Origin: Obelidium mucronatum
Lineage: Eukaryota; Chytridiomycota; Chytridiomycetes; Chytridiales; Chytriomycetaceae
Direction: 5' to 3'
NCBI GenBank assembly: GCA_025765595.1
Contig: JAIVFH010000033.1
Coordinates: 1-64,000 of the forward strand
DNA length: 64,000 nucleotides
The notes under the pieces: model-generated
Databases searched by the model: none
The model's input: the letters and a program-made list of their open reading frames with translations, nothing else
Told to the model about the DNA's origin: nothing
Translations under genes and position numbers: made by a program
Shown here: in pieces, positions 31,539 through 42,348 of the stretch
How the letters are laid out: every line of letters begins with the position of its first letter
Position numbering within the stretch: the first letter of the stretch is position 1

Positions 31539-32168
31539 TCATTCTTTTATTGAGTGTATCGACTCCCATTTTAGAGCCACAGCCTCCCGCTCCCTTCCTC
31601 CATAGGCACTGGTTACAAAATCACGCACATGAACGGCCCCCAACTTTTTATAGAACGAAAGCGCCCGATAGTTACTCCGAAACGCTTTTACTCCAAGACT
31701 CAAGTACAGTTTAGATTCATCTGTGCCATTCAACCTGTCATACCATTCCTGAAACAATCTGATGCCGCTCCCAACCAGTGCCTTGGCAACTCCAGTGCCA
31801 TAATATCGTGGATCCACATGAATGGTTTCAAGAATAACTTCACATCCCGTTGTTTCATCAGGTTCTCCTGGGGTAGCTTGGATTTGACACACTCCAACAA
31901 CACTATTCGATGTCAGTGGGACAACAGCGACCACATATACATTAAATTCAGCATCAATGCCCGATTTTGACTGTTCGAGACGCTCCAAATCATTTGCAAG
32001 AGATTCACATCGTGTGCTATTGATGTTTGCGACGAAATCTGATGGCATGATCCCAGTGTCAGCATATGTATGTATCCAGCTTTGATTGATAAGGTCTGAA
32101 ATCTGAGAGGCGTCCGAAGCTATTGCTTGACGTAGTAGGAATGGCTGGGTTTGAGACTGGATTGTCAT
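31539..32168 (-). CDS. GNAT-family N-acetyltransferase
   Basis: The start is placed at MTIQSQTQPFLLRQA; an upstream Met at 32213 would add 15 residues. The GNAT fold is visible: FLLRQAIASDASQISDLIN (beta1/alpha1), SNSVVGVCQIQ, then VILETIHVDPRYYGTGVAKA. The latter holds the acetyl-CoA pyrophosphate loop, RYYGTGVAKALV, a variant of the Q/RxxGxG/A motif. NYRALSFYKKLGAVHVRDF forms the C-terminal alpha4-beta7. Substrate unknown. Bacterial and fungal relatives acetylate small amines or protein N-termini. About 210 residues, the usual size, with no introns. Confidence 0.8.
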   Translation of the reverse strand: MTIQSQTQPFLLRQAIASDASQISDLINQSWIHTYADTGIMPSDFVANINSTRCESLANDLERLEQSKSGIDAEFNVYVVAVVPLTSNSVVGVCQIQATPGEPDETTGCEVILETIHVDPRYYGTGVAKALVGSGIRLFQEWYDRLNGTDESKLYLSLGVKAFRSNYRALSFYKKLGAVHVRDFVTSAYGGREREAVALKWESIHSIKE

Positions 32169-32310
32169 TATCGGAAAAACCAAAACACTGCTCAAGCGTT
32201 CTACCTGAGACATATTATATCAACCAAAAACATTCAACTCATTGCAAGCATTGTATCTGTAAAAATTTATCATACAATATATTATGAGGATTTCAGTCCA
32301 TCTTTGCCCT

Positions 32311-33388
32311 TCATCCTTTCATCTTAGGCTCATCTGCATTCCATCCAATATGCTGCAATTTAGACATCCACTTCATTCCTTCTTCGTATATACAGCGTAA
32401 TAACAGATAGGTATAAGCGACTTGAAGACCAATTATTCCCCACTCGCAGAATTCTCGAAGAAACCAACCAGCAAACCCGACGAGGAGCCGCTTGCGAATC
32501 AGGAATTTGCCGATTGCATTGACCACAATATTGAAGTCTTTGAAGGTCTGAAAAGGTGCCACGGATCCAGATACAAGCAGTGCTGACAGCGGCCCATACA
32601 ATAGTAACTGGAGAAAAACAAATTAGTACTGACTTCATGCGTGAGCCGATAAAAGAGTACTTTACCAATCGAGACATCGGTAGTGCGTCAGATTTGGCAG
32701 ACAGCTGGCCAACTGCCCCCACCAAAACTCCTCCTTCCACAAAAGCTTCCGCAATCAATATCAAAATTGAATAACAAAATTCAGAATATCGGCCCTTTGC
32801 CGTCATAGGATTCGTTAGGTGCCCCATGTGCCACCCAGCAGAGACACCAAAGGTCCGCCACATTGCCCCAACGCATGCAAAAACAATCAACATAGAAATA
32901 GATGAAGTAGCTTGCTCTGCAAAAAATAAATGCGATTAATGTCCGATTTGATGGTTGCAATCAAAAAACTGCAAACCATTCATCCTCAGCCATCGCCCAA
33001 ACGTAAAAACATTCCTCCACGGAGTCACATAGTGCTCTCCGCAGATGCCACAAGTATTCGATCGCTTTGAGACGGCCATCCACTGGTCGAGACACTCTTT
33101 GTGCACAAACTCAGCGGTTCCGATGCTAATCAAGAGTCAGACCGGACAGACCTTTTGATACAAGTCAAAGCAAATGCGGCATACCATTTGCACGGAGATA
33201 TGAGGTCTTCTTGTGCATCATTCGATAAACTGGATGACGGTTTTTGAGTTTTTACTGTTACAGATACAGTCATTCAATGCCAGTTACCATATCCGACATA
33301 CGGAGTCATTGCATACGCAGCTATTGGGTATCAACGGAGTCTTGTTGAGGGGGTAATCGAGTGTTGCTATCCGACTGAATAAAGCCAT
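32311..33388 (-). CDS. MARCH-type RING-CH (RINGv) membrane E3 ubiquitin ligase
   Basis: Five exons. The start MALFSRIATLDYPLN is at 33388 and exon 1 ends at 33288. Exon 2 (33229-33185) and exon 3 (from 33125) complete a RINGv domain: SVCRICLSNDAQEDLISPCK, CIGTAEFVHKECLDQW, TCGICGEHYV. This is the C-C-C-C-H-C-C-C zinc ligand order of MARCH proteins. An intron after RWLRMN (donor GTTTGC) leads to EQATSSISMLIVFACVG. Several transmembrane helices follow, including EAFVEGGVLVGAVGQLSA and GLQVAYTYLLLRCIY, and the protein ends EPKMKG at 32311. MARCH ligases ubiquitinate membrane proteins for ER quality control or endocytosis. The first coding exon is the least certain part. Confidence 0.8.
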
Positions 33389-34284
33389 GGTTTTGGTTTT
33401 TTCTTTTCAGATCAAATATTTGCAAATATTCTGAAGGAGGAACTCTGCGGCACCCCAAAAACTGAGCTTCGAAGATGGATTTTACAGCATGGCTTACAAC
33501 ACCGGATTAGCGCGGATTATCAATGAATTATTCCAACTAATATTTGGTACGATGGGAACGAAGTGCAATGACTGGAAATCTTTGAGATTTCTCAGTTCTC
33601 GAATGTTATCCAGAACAGAACAACTCCTTTTCACTCACCTTCCATCTTTGTTGACTCCATCTTTCGATTCATTTTTACTCCCGAAAATGCTTTTAACAGC
33701 AGCCTTTCCCTGAGTTGTTTATTAGTTGAGATACAGTCGGTGTTAAAGCATAAAACCAAAAACTTAAACGTACCTTTCCCCTCCACTTCACCTCCGGTCA
33801 AAGAACCAAGTCGAAGGGAAGGTTTCGTCCTTCTTTCCTGGCCCTCTTGCCATTTAGGTTCTAACAGATGCGGAATACAACTCAAGTAGATATTGACGAT
33901 CTGGATGTAAAGCGGTCCTGCTTAAATCAAAAGGGTGATGGCATCGACAAGACACAACTCCAAGTACACTTTTGGTTATTTCTTGCGTTTTTGGCCGCAC
34001 AAAGGTGTTCGTTTGATTTTGCCAAGTCCATTTGTGGCGGGATCCCACTCCATTCATTGTGCCAATTGTTGGTTGCATTTGGTCCGTTTAATGGTACATC
34101 TTGATAGTATTCCGTACACTTACTATGCCTTTTACTCTTCGTTTTCACTTCTCCCCTTCAAATGATGCTATGGTGGGAGTGCGACCGTCTTCAGCCATCT
34201 CCACAGTAAAGCCCGCCAGAACACCAAATGAATGGCAATAAAGGTCGCAGGAAAAGGAGCTTTCCAAACAAAACCTCTTAAGCA
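33389..34284. other. Gap without a secure gene; exon-like minus-strand pieces
   Basis: Minus-strand pieces with splice-like borders occur. One starts after CAGGGAAAG (about 33709) and reads AAVKSIFGSKNESKDGVNKD before a GTGAGT donor. Another after GGTGCCGCAG (about 33452) reads VPPSEYLQIFDLKRKNQNH. These could be exons of a small gene overlapping the 5' side of the RING-CH gene, but no start or domain was found. The right part should hold the SLC1 promoter. Confidence 0.3.
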
Positions 34285-35691
34285 ATGCACCCAGCCACAA
34301 CTCAAGTAGAAACAAGAGATAGTCGTCCCCTGTGGAAGAAGGTTCTCGGATCAGTGACGTTCTGGCTTTTCCTCGCCACAATTGCCGGCTGCGTTCTTGG
34401 TTCAGCCGCTCCAAAATTCAGTGTCGATGCAGCACCCACTGCTAATTTATTCATGCGACCCATTCAATTCGTGGTTTTTCCACTCGTCTTTTCCTCGCTT
34501 GTAGCTGCCATTGCTGGTCACTCGGACCTGAAGAAGCTGGGGAAATTGGCACTCAAAACCTTCATTTACTTCGAAGTCGTAACGGTACGCCACTCGAAGC
34601 ACTCTGCTCTCCCTTCATAAATTAAATTTTTGCTTTAGACTCTTGCTCTCATCTTCGGTCTTGTTGCTGTCAATGTAGTCAAACCAGGTGGCGACGGGAT
34701 ATCGCAAGGAAAGAACCCAAACATTACTTCCACAGACACATTCACTTACGCACTTTGGATCAACCATTTAACGCCCAAAACATGGGGGGAAATGATGGGC
34801 GGGTCGGGATCATCCGAACTTTTGCAAGTCCTCACTGCTTCGATTCTCTTTGGTTGTGCTTCTTCTTTGGTTCCCAATGCCCACCACAAGCAAACCATCC
34901 TCGCGATGTGCAATGCAGTCCTTGCCGTCATGTTCAAATTTGTTGATATCATCATTTGGTTTGCCCCGATCGCCGTCATGTTCAGCATTGCTGCCGTGGT
35001 TGGAAAAGCAGGGGGTCTTTCTGTTCTTGCCACGCTTGGTAAACTCGTCGCTACTCTCTATGGAACCTGCCTCATTTTTATTCTTGTAATCTTTGGAATC
35101 GTTTGCTTGATTTTCAAGATCCATCCCCTCGAACTTGTTGTAGCCATGAAAGAACCACTCATCATTGCTTACACGACTGCCACCTCTGAAGCCGCGCTTC
35201 CAAAGGTGTTTGAGGCATTGGAAGAATACGGAGTTTCGACCGAGATCACTGCCTTTGTTGTTCCCTTTGGATACTCCTTTAACCTGGATGGGTCGACTTT
35301 GTATCTCAGTCTCGCGGCTGTTTTCTGCGCCCAAGCTTCTGGAGTCACGAAAACCATCGGAGAACAAATCATTATGGTTCTTATGCTGATGATATCCTCC
35401 AAAGGTGTCGCGGGAGTCCGCAGCGCGAGTATCATTGTACTGGCTGCGACGTTGGCACAATTTGATATTCCACAATGGCCTATCGGGATCATTTTGGGAG
35501 TTGACTGGTTTATGGATATGGCGCGTACCTTTACCAATGTATTGGGTAACTGTTTGGCTGCCGTTGCTATGGCCAAGTGGGAAGGTGAATTCCGCAAGGA
35601 GGTTTTGATTGTTTCATCGACCGGCAGTGAGCAAACTCAAATTACCGATGCTCCAGAAGCCAAGATTGATGATTTCGTTGTTGCAAACTAA
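34285..35691 (+). CDS. SLC1/GltP-type dicarboxylate or amino acid : cation symporter
   Basis: Two exons, 34285-34584 and 34639-35691, joined in phase (EVVT/TLALIFGLVAVNVV). N-terminal helices include VTFWLFLATIAGCVLGSA and NLFMRPIQFVVFPLVFSSLV. The transport core is conserved: re-entrant hairpin 1 AYTTATSEAALPKVF, TM7 GYSFNLDGSTLYLS (variant of NMDGT), hairpin 2 MISSKGVAGVRSASIIV and TM8 DWFMDMARTFTNVLGN. About 450 residues, normal for the family. It carries glutamate/aspartate or C4-dicarboxylates with Na+ or H+; the SEAALP hairpin resembles bacterial C4-dicarboxylate carriers, but substrate cannot be fixed. The family is patchy in fungi. The C-terminal tail is short and acidic. Confidence 0.92.
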
Positions 35692-35820
35692 TTAATTGTC
35701 AATCCAAATAAACAAATCACTTTTTTTCCACTATTGTCCTTTCCTTGTGTTTACGACAAAACCATTCCAATCAAGACAATGTGACATTGTCCACTTTGCC
35801 ATTATTCGATTAAAAAAAGG

Positions 35821-37700
35821 ATGCTTTCAAAGAAGGAGTCCATCAGCCCTGAGAGTCGAGACACAAAGGCCTCAAAAACAACAACAATCCATCGACTCAA
35901 CAGCCGCTATCGGCCACAATTTTTTCTCTTAATCGTCGCGCTTTTAGCCACATGTACAGTCACAGTCGGAGTTTTGGGATGGTAATATCTATTATTTCTT
36001 GGAAGGCAACTCATTGTGGTTTCAGGCAACTCACGTTAGGCGCCGCAAAAGGAAATATTGAAAGTTTGGTGCAAGAGATGCAGGATTTGGTATCCAATCA
36101 CATATCATCGTATATCCGGGAAGAATCCATGATTTTACAAGAAATTACAGCACTTCAGGCGAAAATGTTTGCAGTAAGTCAATCTTTCAATCCCGATAAG
36201 TCTAATGATAAAATACATCGCAGGCTGATAATTGGAGCCTATCTACACCAGAGCGGACAAACGCGACTCTGAAAAACATGCTCATTTTGCTAAATACATT
36301 CAAAGCCCACACGATGGACATGTTTTATTACACTTATCCAGGAGGTCTTAACTTTGGCTACTATTATCCCCCAGAAGTCCCTGGGCAATTGAGATTGGTA
36401 CCTTATTGAACTCTCTCGTGTTTCATTTTCTTAACCTTTTATTAGTGGACATCAGTAGGTATGACGCAGTACACTTGGGATTGTGACGCCCTAGGAAATC
36501 CTCAGGGGCCTCCTGTCCTAACAGACACTGATGAAGGGGACGGAACAGTCGCGAACCCAGGGCACAACAATACTCTGTACAATGGACCTGGAGGCCAAGC
36601 AGGATCAAATCTAGACTACTCAAACAAAACCTTTCAAGCATTCACAAATGTATATCTCTGGACTGGTGCACTGTTCAAAAGCTCCTATCACATCTCATAC
36701 AACCCAGTAACAAAGGAGCAAATCACGTTTGGAAACGATTGGACAATGTCGTTTCTTGCAATCAAGCTCACTGAAATTTTGGCCAAAATTCCAGTTCCAA
36801 TGTTTGCCACGATTCTTGAGGTTTCTTCTGGAACGGTCGTAGCAACTTCTTCGGATGCCAAAATCATATCGGATGACAAGAAGCGTGTGTTTTCGCTGTT
36901 TGAAATTCGCGATCCGTTTATGCAGGACTTTGCTGGTTATATCAACAGTATGTATCCGCCCTTGAATAACCCTCCGCTTCAACTTGGGCAAATTGCATCA
37001 CGGCTTGCTCAAATGCCAAAGAAAAGCATGGACTTGCATCCTCGAATTTATGTCGATCGAGTTTTGAATGGTACGAATTGGAAGATTGAAATGAATACAG
37101 TGCGTTTCGGAGGGGGTGACTACCTCTTTGTAACATACTTGAACGTGGATGCCGTGGAAGCAGATGTAATTCAAATGTCACTTCAAACCGGCTATATGAT
37201 GCTGGGAATCATTATCGCCTTTTTGATGCTTGGAACTTTATTTGCAACCATTGTTTCGCGGCAGCTTAACTTGGTGGCAAGACAAATCGATTTATTGAAG
37301 CAACTCAAGTTTGGGGAAGTTTTAGACAAGGACAGTGGAATTAAAGGGCGGTCGTTTGTGTATGAATTGGCTGCATTGCAAGAAAGCTTCCACGAGATGG
37401 TGACCGTGTTTGCGCAGACGATAAAAAAGAGCTCTGGTTTGAGGACGGGCCAGTCGAGTTTTGGATTAAATAATGGCGGGGGGAACTCAATCGAATCTGT
37501 CAAATTACGGAAAAGGATCTCAACAAGGAATGAATCGTGAAGTAGTGGCTACGGGTGAGCAATCACCAGGAGCAGCGCTATCTCGCACTACATCGCTTCG
37601 GGTGATCACGAAAGATGGCGGACCAAACACTTGGGCGGAAATACCACCATCCGTTCCAGTTCCGCTAGGAAATGCTCGGACGCAATCCGGAGTTTTCTGA
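35821..37700 (+). CDS. Transmembrane sensor with Cache-like ectodomain, copy 1, no output domain seen
   Basis: Four exons in phase: 35821-35981, 36026-36173, 36224-36397 and 36446 onward. A basic Ser-rich N-terminus precedes TM1 (FFLLIVALLATCTVTVGVLG). The extracellular part of about 360 residues opens with a helix (GNIESLVQEMQDLVSNHISS) and continues with Cache-like elements: VYLWTGALFKSSYHIS, TFGNDWTMSF, PMFATILEVSSGTVVATSS and YLFVTYLNVDAVE. TM2 (GYMMLGIIIAFLMLGTLFAT) is followed by a HAMP/linker-like helix (SRQLNLVARQIDLLKQLKF, then ELAALQESFHEMVTVFAQ). No cyclase, kinase or methyl-accepting domain follows. At the G6 run 37478-37483 the frame may shift into a Ser-rich tail to 37700; otherwise it ends at 37540. 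The exon plan is shared with 42349-44092. Confidence 0.75.
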
Positions 37701-37788
37701 ATTTAGGAAGTCCTAATAAATACCTTTGTTTGTTTTGATTTCAGAATCCTTTTGAACTTTCGCTCAGTGGAACACCACAAACAATCCA

Positions 37789-40327
37789 ATGGCTGACGCT
37801 TCCTCTGACCAGGAGAGACAGTTGCTAGGGTTCCTTGACAGACTCTTGGACGTTGAGGATCCGCCACCACACCACACAATCCACACCCTTTCCACCCACA
37901 ACTACAATAACAACAACACAGCCAGGGCTTCTAACGCTATCTTGACATCTTCACGTTTCACCTCAGATTGTATCAACAGTGGGTTCCGTGATGCGGCTTC
38001 TTTCCACCAAAGCAACGGTTCTTCCCACACCTTTGCACCATCACACCACCTACCACAGCAACACCTCCAATCCCCTTTATCGTCCAGAGAAGAAGAAGTA
38101 AATGGATGGGGCTTGGATCTACTGACCCCGACGGCCGTGGTCCATCGCGAATCCAGAAGCACGGATGGCCAAGCAGCCCCAAGCATCCTCCTTTCAACGA
38201 CGCCGCTGCGCATAACTATTATATCGACAAGACCAACAACAAGGACAATGACACTTTTGGTTCAACTGAATCGAAAATGAATTTATTAAGTTTGTCTCAA
38301 GGAACAGCTGCTTTTGACACGGACTTTCGAAGGCTTTCTACGCATCAACAACAACAACAACAACAGCAAGCAACAGTATCAGGGAAGCCAATGCGATACT
38401 TTTGACGATGCAAAGCGCAATATTTCTCCTGTTGCTGCTGGGGGTATGGTGGGGCTTGGCCAACTTTGCAAGAAGAAATAGGTTTCATACAACCGGAACA
38501 ATGAATTTATCTGTATTAGGGTCTGATGACGTAGACTCAAATTCATATATTTATGGTGAGTTATTTTGCTACCTTTCACCGTTTTAACTATTTTATTCCT
38601 TGTTAGGCTTTGGAGGCGCTAATTATCCACAAGAAAAGAAAAGAGAGCAAAGAACTTACGAAAGACCCGGAGATTTGAATCATTCAATGGACACTCTTCA
38701 GTATCAAGGAACAGTGTCACCCCAGCAACACCCGACTTTTGGACAGTCAGTTCCTCACTATCCAACTCAATTTTTCCAACCTCAATCTCAAGGTAACCAA
38801 CCATCCATCGAAACATCTCGAAGGCTCCAGGCAGCGTCAGTATTCCCATGATTCCATCTTGTACCCCAAACAAGCCTTTTCACAACCACAAAGACAGCAG
38901 CCCACAGAACAGCAAAGTCTAAACAATAGATTCTCACTACCCCATCTCAACGCCTTTCCCCCAGCGCAAGCGCGCCAGCACCAGCCCCACCTTCACACCC
39001 GCGCTTCTGTCCCGAACCTTCATGATAAAGAAATCACCGCCAAGAGCGGCCTACGTGTCACGGCTGAGGAATACAAACCAACCCGTGACCAATTTTCTAC
39101 CGCAACACCAGTTTCATCACATCACAATACACCCCCTGATTCTGTCACATCTGTGGTGACTTACCCATTCACCCCATTTACGAACCGCCAAGTTTCGATT
39201 TCATCTCTGTCGCCGGTTTCGTCTGCATCTCCCTCTGCTGCATCGCCATTCAATGTCTCAAGCACAATTTTTAACTCTCAGAGTTTACCAGTGCCATTTA
39301 TGGGAGGAGATGGTTGTGGACAACAGGCTACAAGAAGCAAACATATTCAACAAAAGCCAAACGCTTTTTTGGTGCCACAGAACATCAGCGACGCTCCTGC
39401 AGCGGAAACTTTGCACACAGAAACGAGACCAGAGCAAGTGAATGAGATGATTCTCTCTAAAGGATTGAATCCGGATCCCGCACGTTTCAATTTGAAGCCC
39501 GCCAATGTATGTTTTTAGAAAACTTGCTTTTGTATTCACCGGAAACCTGTTCTAACAATAATGATTTCCAAAACAGGCTCGCTTTTTTGTTATCAAGTCA
39601 TTTCGCGAAGACCATATTTTCAAATCCATCAAGCACAGTGTGTGGTCGTCAACTGAGATTGGGAATAAGCGTCTCCATCAGGCGTATATTGCCGCAAATC
39701 CAGCCCCCGTGCAGAAACCAGTGATGCAATTGCCTGTGGGGCCATCGACTGATTCCTCGCGCCCACCACGACATCGCCAATCATCAGCACCAAACCCAAC
39801 AACTACTTCGAATGCAGCAATCGGTGGAACGGTTTCGGCTCAAAGTCAGCAAGGAAAAGGGGGGCCTATTATTCTGTTTTTCAGTGTCAATGGAAGCGGT
39901 CACTTTTGCGGAATCGCGCAAATGACTTCTGGTGTGGATTGGACACAAAAGTCCTCCGTGTTTACAAAAGATGGCAAATGGGACGGAACTTTTGGAGTAC
40001 GTTGGGTGTTTGTGAAGGATGTACCAAATCAGATATTCAGGCATCTCAAAGTCTAGTACGTGTGATGATGTTACGTATTTCCCAATGGTTTTAAAATTAT
40101 TCCAATTATTAGTGCCAACGAAAACAAGCCTGTGACGAACTCAAGAGATACTCAAGAACTCACGGCGGATATCGGATATGAGATGTTGAAGATTTATGGC
40201 GAATACGAGCGGCGTACTTGTCTTTTGGATGACTGGAACTGGTAAGCTTTTCTTGTATTGGGTGTGTGGTGTCAAACCAGCTAAAGGTTCTTTTAGGTAT
40301 GAAGAGAAGGAGGCTGCCGACCAGTAG
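37789..40327 (+). CDS. YTH-domain m6A reader (YTHDF-type) with long disordered N-terminus
   Basis: A disordered Gln/Ser/Pro-rich N-terminus (from MADASSDQERQLLGF) spans about 38 to 39.5 kb. It needs frame changes near 38130, 38445 and 38830, mostly at G runs. An intron (38556-38608) joins NSYIYG to FGGANYP. The C-terminal YTH domain comes from exons 39577-40055, 40113-40241 and 40297-40327. Its core reads RFFVIKSFREDHIFKSIKH, VWSSTEIGN, GPIILFFSVNGSGHFCGIAQ, GVRWVFVKDVPNQIF, NENKPVTNSRDTQEL and ending EEKEAADQ. The three aromatic-cage positions (W in HSVWSS, W in GVDW, W in DDWNW/GVRW region) appear retained. Readers of this type bind N6-methyladenosine in mRNA and control its stability or phase separation. 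It sits between the two sensor paralogues, with JMJD5 next downstream. Confidence 0.85.
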
Positions 40328-40448
40328 CTCTCCCATTGTTTACTACGTGTCCTACATTATTTTTTATCTTTTTATCCTTCTTTAGCTGATTTCCTGCTCA
40401 TTGCTGTTTCTAAATTCCGATCCCTCTCATGCGCAACTTTTGTAATAA

Positions 40449-41798
40449 ATGAATTCAATCATCAACCAGCTTAAACGCAACCTTCCTTCAACGACTTTGT
40501 TGGACGCCTCGGATGATGGCAAATTGCCTGCAATCCAGAGCTCGATTTTGCAGCTTTGCTTGTCGTCTCTGTCAAACAATGGCAATTTCAACTCAACAGC
40601 AGCCAAAGCATCGCTGCAAAAGACCAACGACATCGTTACTTCAACCACTTTCACGGAAATAACGCTGTCACTTCGAAAACTTCATGAAGTCGCTTCTATT
40701 TGTTATGCCATTGACTGTGTTTCACGAGACTTGTTTGAATTGGCCCTTCAAGTTCTCGATCGAACGCTGATGACATCGGGCGCTCCTTGTTACAAGTCAG
40801 AGATACACCAGCTTATCAAAGAGCTGGAATTCAAGTTGGGCCCTGTGTCGCCTTTGCTTGGCTGTTGTGAGAACATTGCCACCAACAGCGAAACCACTTC
40901 AAATGGTATCCATATTTACGAAACTCCCCCATCCCTCCACGAATTCCAACGTAATAATCTTGATAAATCAATACCTTGCTTGATACGTGGCGCGTTAGAG
41001 CACTGGCCCGCCCTTGATTCCATGAGTGATAAAAAATGGACTGTTGACAAGATTCGGGAAGTGATTGGTCGGCGATTGGTTCCGGTAGAAATTGGTGCAA
41101 AATACACAGACGATGAGTGGGGACAGAAGGTTATCAGTGGGAAAGAGTTCATGGATTGTTATGTTTTGCAAATACAGCAACAACCATTAGATGAGGAGGA
41201 AGAGGACACTGATTCAAATGACGAGGAGCAAAATGAATTAGAATCGCATGTATACACCTCAAAAGAATCCAATTTGAATTTCCGAAAACGATCGCGAAGT
41301 CATTCCCCGCACGATCTGAATCCAGCAAAACGACTACCTTCCCACCCGAAAATCGGCTACCTCGCTCAGCACGACTTGTTTTCTCAAATTCCTGCTCTTT
41401 ATAATGATATTGCAGTTCCTGAATATTGTTATCTACCGTACTCTGCCCAGACTCTAGAATCTGAAAAGATTTCCACTTGGTTGGGGCCTGGCGGGACTGT
41501 ATCACCACTCCATACTGACCCGCACATGAATATTTTCACCCAAGTCATGGGGAAAAAGTACATTCGCCTCTACTCGCCGCAGGAAACACCTCGCTTATAT
41601 CCTCATGAAGACGGGATGTTGCAGAATACCAGTCAAGTAGATGTCGAAGATCCAGATTTAAAGAGATTTCCTCAGTTCGGAGCGGCTGTGTATCAAGACT
41701 GTGTGGTTGGGCCAGGGGATATGTTGTTCATACCGAAGGGGTGGTGGCACTTTGTCAAGTCTGAGAGCATCAGTTTTAGTGTCAGTTTCTGGTTCTAG
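40449..41798 (+). CDS. JmjC-domain hydroxylase, JMJD5/KDM8-like
   Basis: 449 residues in one exon. An N-terminal helical part (LSLRKLHEVASICYAID) precedes a cupin-like JmjC core: SIPCLIRGALEHWPALDSM, VPVEIGAKYTDDEWGQK, GYLAQHDLFSQIPAL and WLGPGGTVSPLHTDPHMN. The latter gives the Fe(II) HxD pair (His-Thr-Asp). Then come GKKYIRLYSPQE, GDMLFIPKGWWHFVKS with the distal His, and ISFSVSFWF at the end. JMJD5 is a 2-oxoglutarate oxygenase with arginyl hydroxylase activity in animals. An acidic, KR-rich insert of about 55 residues (EEEEDTDSNDEEQNE to HDLNPAKRLPSH) interrupts the core and may be a disordered surface loop with a nuclear signal. Confidence 0.93.
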   Translation: MNSIINQLKRNLPSTTLLDASDDGKLPAIQSSILQLCLSSLSNNGNFNSTAAKASLQKTNDIVTSTTFTEITLSLRKLHEVASICYAIDCVSRDLFELALQVLDRTLMTSGAPCYKSEIHQLIKELEFKLGPVSPLLGCCENIATNSETTSNGIHIYETPPSLHEFQRNNLDKSIPCLIRGALEHWPALDSMSDKKWTVDKIREVIGRRLVPVEIGAKYTDDEWGQKVISGKEFMDCYVLQIQQQPLDEEEEDTDSNDEEQNELESHVYTSKESNLNFRKRSRSHSPHDLNPAKRLPSHPKIGYLAQHDLFSQIPALYNDIAVPEYCYLPYSAQTLESEKISTWLGPGGTVSPLHTDPHMNIFTQVMGKKYIRLYSPQETPRLYPHEDGMLQNTSQVDVEDPDLKRFPQFGAAVYQDCVVGPGDMLFIPKGWWHFVKSESISFSVSFWF

Positions 41799-41861
41799 CG
41801 TTCTTATCACTTAACTGATATTGATGAATTATGTCATTTATTTAAAGAAGTTTTTACTCAT

Positions 41862-42167
41862 TTATACACTTTCCAAACTGGATTTGTCCACCCTACACGT
41901 TTTGCAGACTTGTGAGCTTTCTACCCCCATATCTTCCACCTCAGATAATAAATACTGAAAGCCAATTCCGTGGCCATGAACTCTCATACTTTTAAGAAAG
42001 GCAGATGTCAATAGAATCCAGCTTACAACCACAAGCCCAACCACGAAAACAGTTGGATTAATATAGTTCGATGAGGTTCCTCTCAAATTGTGGAACGAGT
42101 AGTAGAAGGCAAGAATTTGAAGTGTGAACGCGAAGGCGACTCGAAGTCTTATAACCAGCGCTGCCAT
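41862..42167 (-). CDS. Small two-TM membrane protein (101 aa)
   Basis: Starts MAALVIRLRVAFAF. Hydrophobic helix 1 is FTLQILAFYYSFHNL and helix 2 is TVFVVGLVVVSWILLTSAFL. A short C-terminal tail has SQVCKTCRVDKSS with a CxxC pair. No family recognised. The layout (basic start, two helices, second ending near a conserved Gly/Leu patch) resembles the small protein at 46041-46379, but sequence identity is low. Confidence 0.5.
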   Translation of the reverse strand: MAALVIRLRVAFAFTLQILAFYYSFHNLRGTSSNYINPTVFVVGLVVVSWILLTSAFLKSMRVHGHGIGFQYLLSEVEDMGVESSQVCKTCRVDKSSLESV

Positions 42168-42348
42168 TTCCAACTGGCTTAACAATCACTAAACAGGTTT
42201 TTTATTGAGTTCCTTTGTACTATACTGTCGATCCCTTGTCAACATTGACAGTGATTGTCCCAAAACACGAAATAAAATCAAACAATTGCAACAACAGGAA
42301 ACTTCTAAAAGAAAAAAGGACGCACTTCAAAAAAAGTATCCTTTGAAA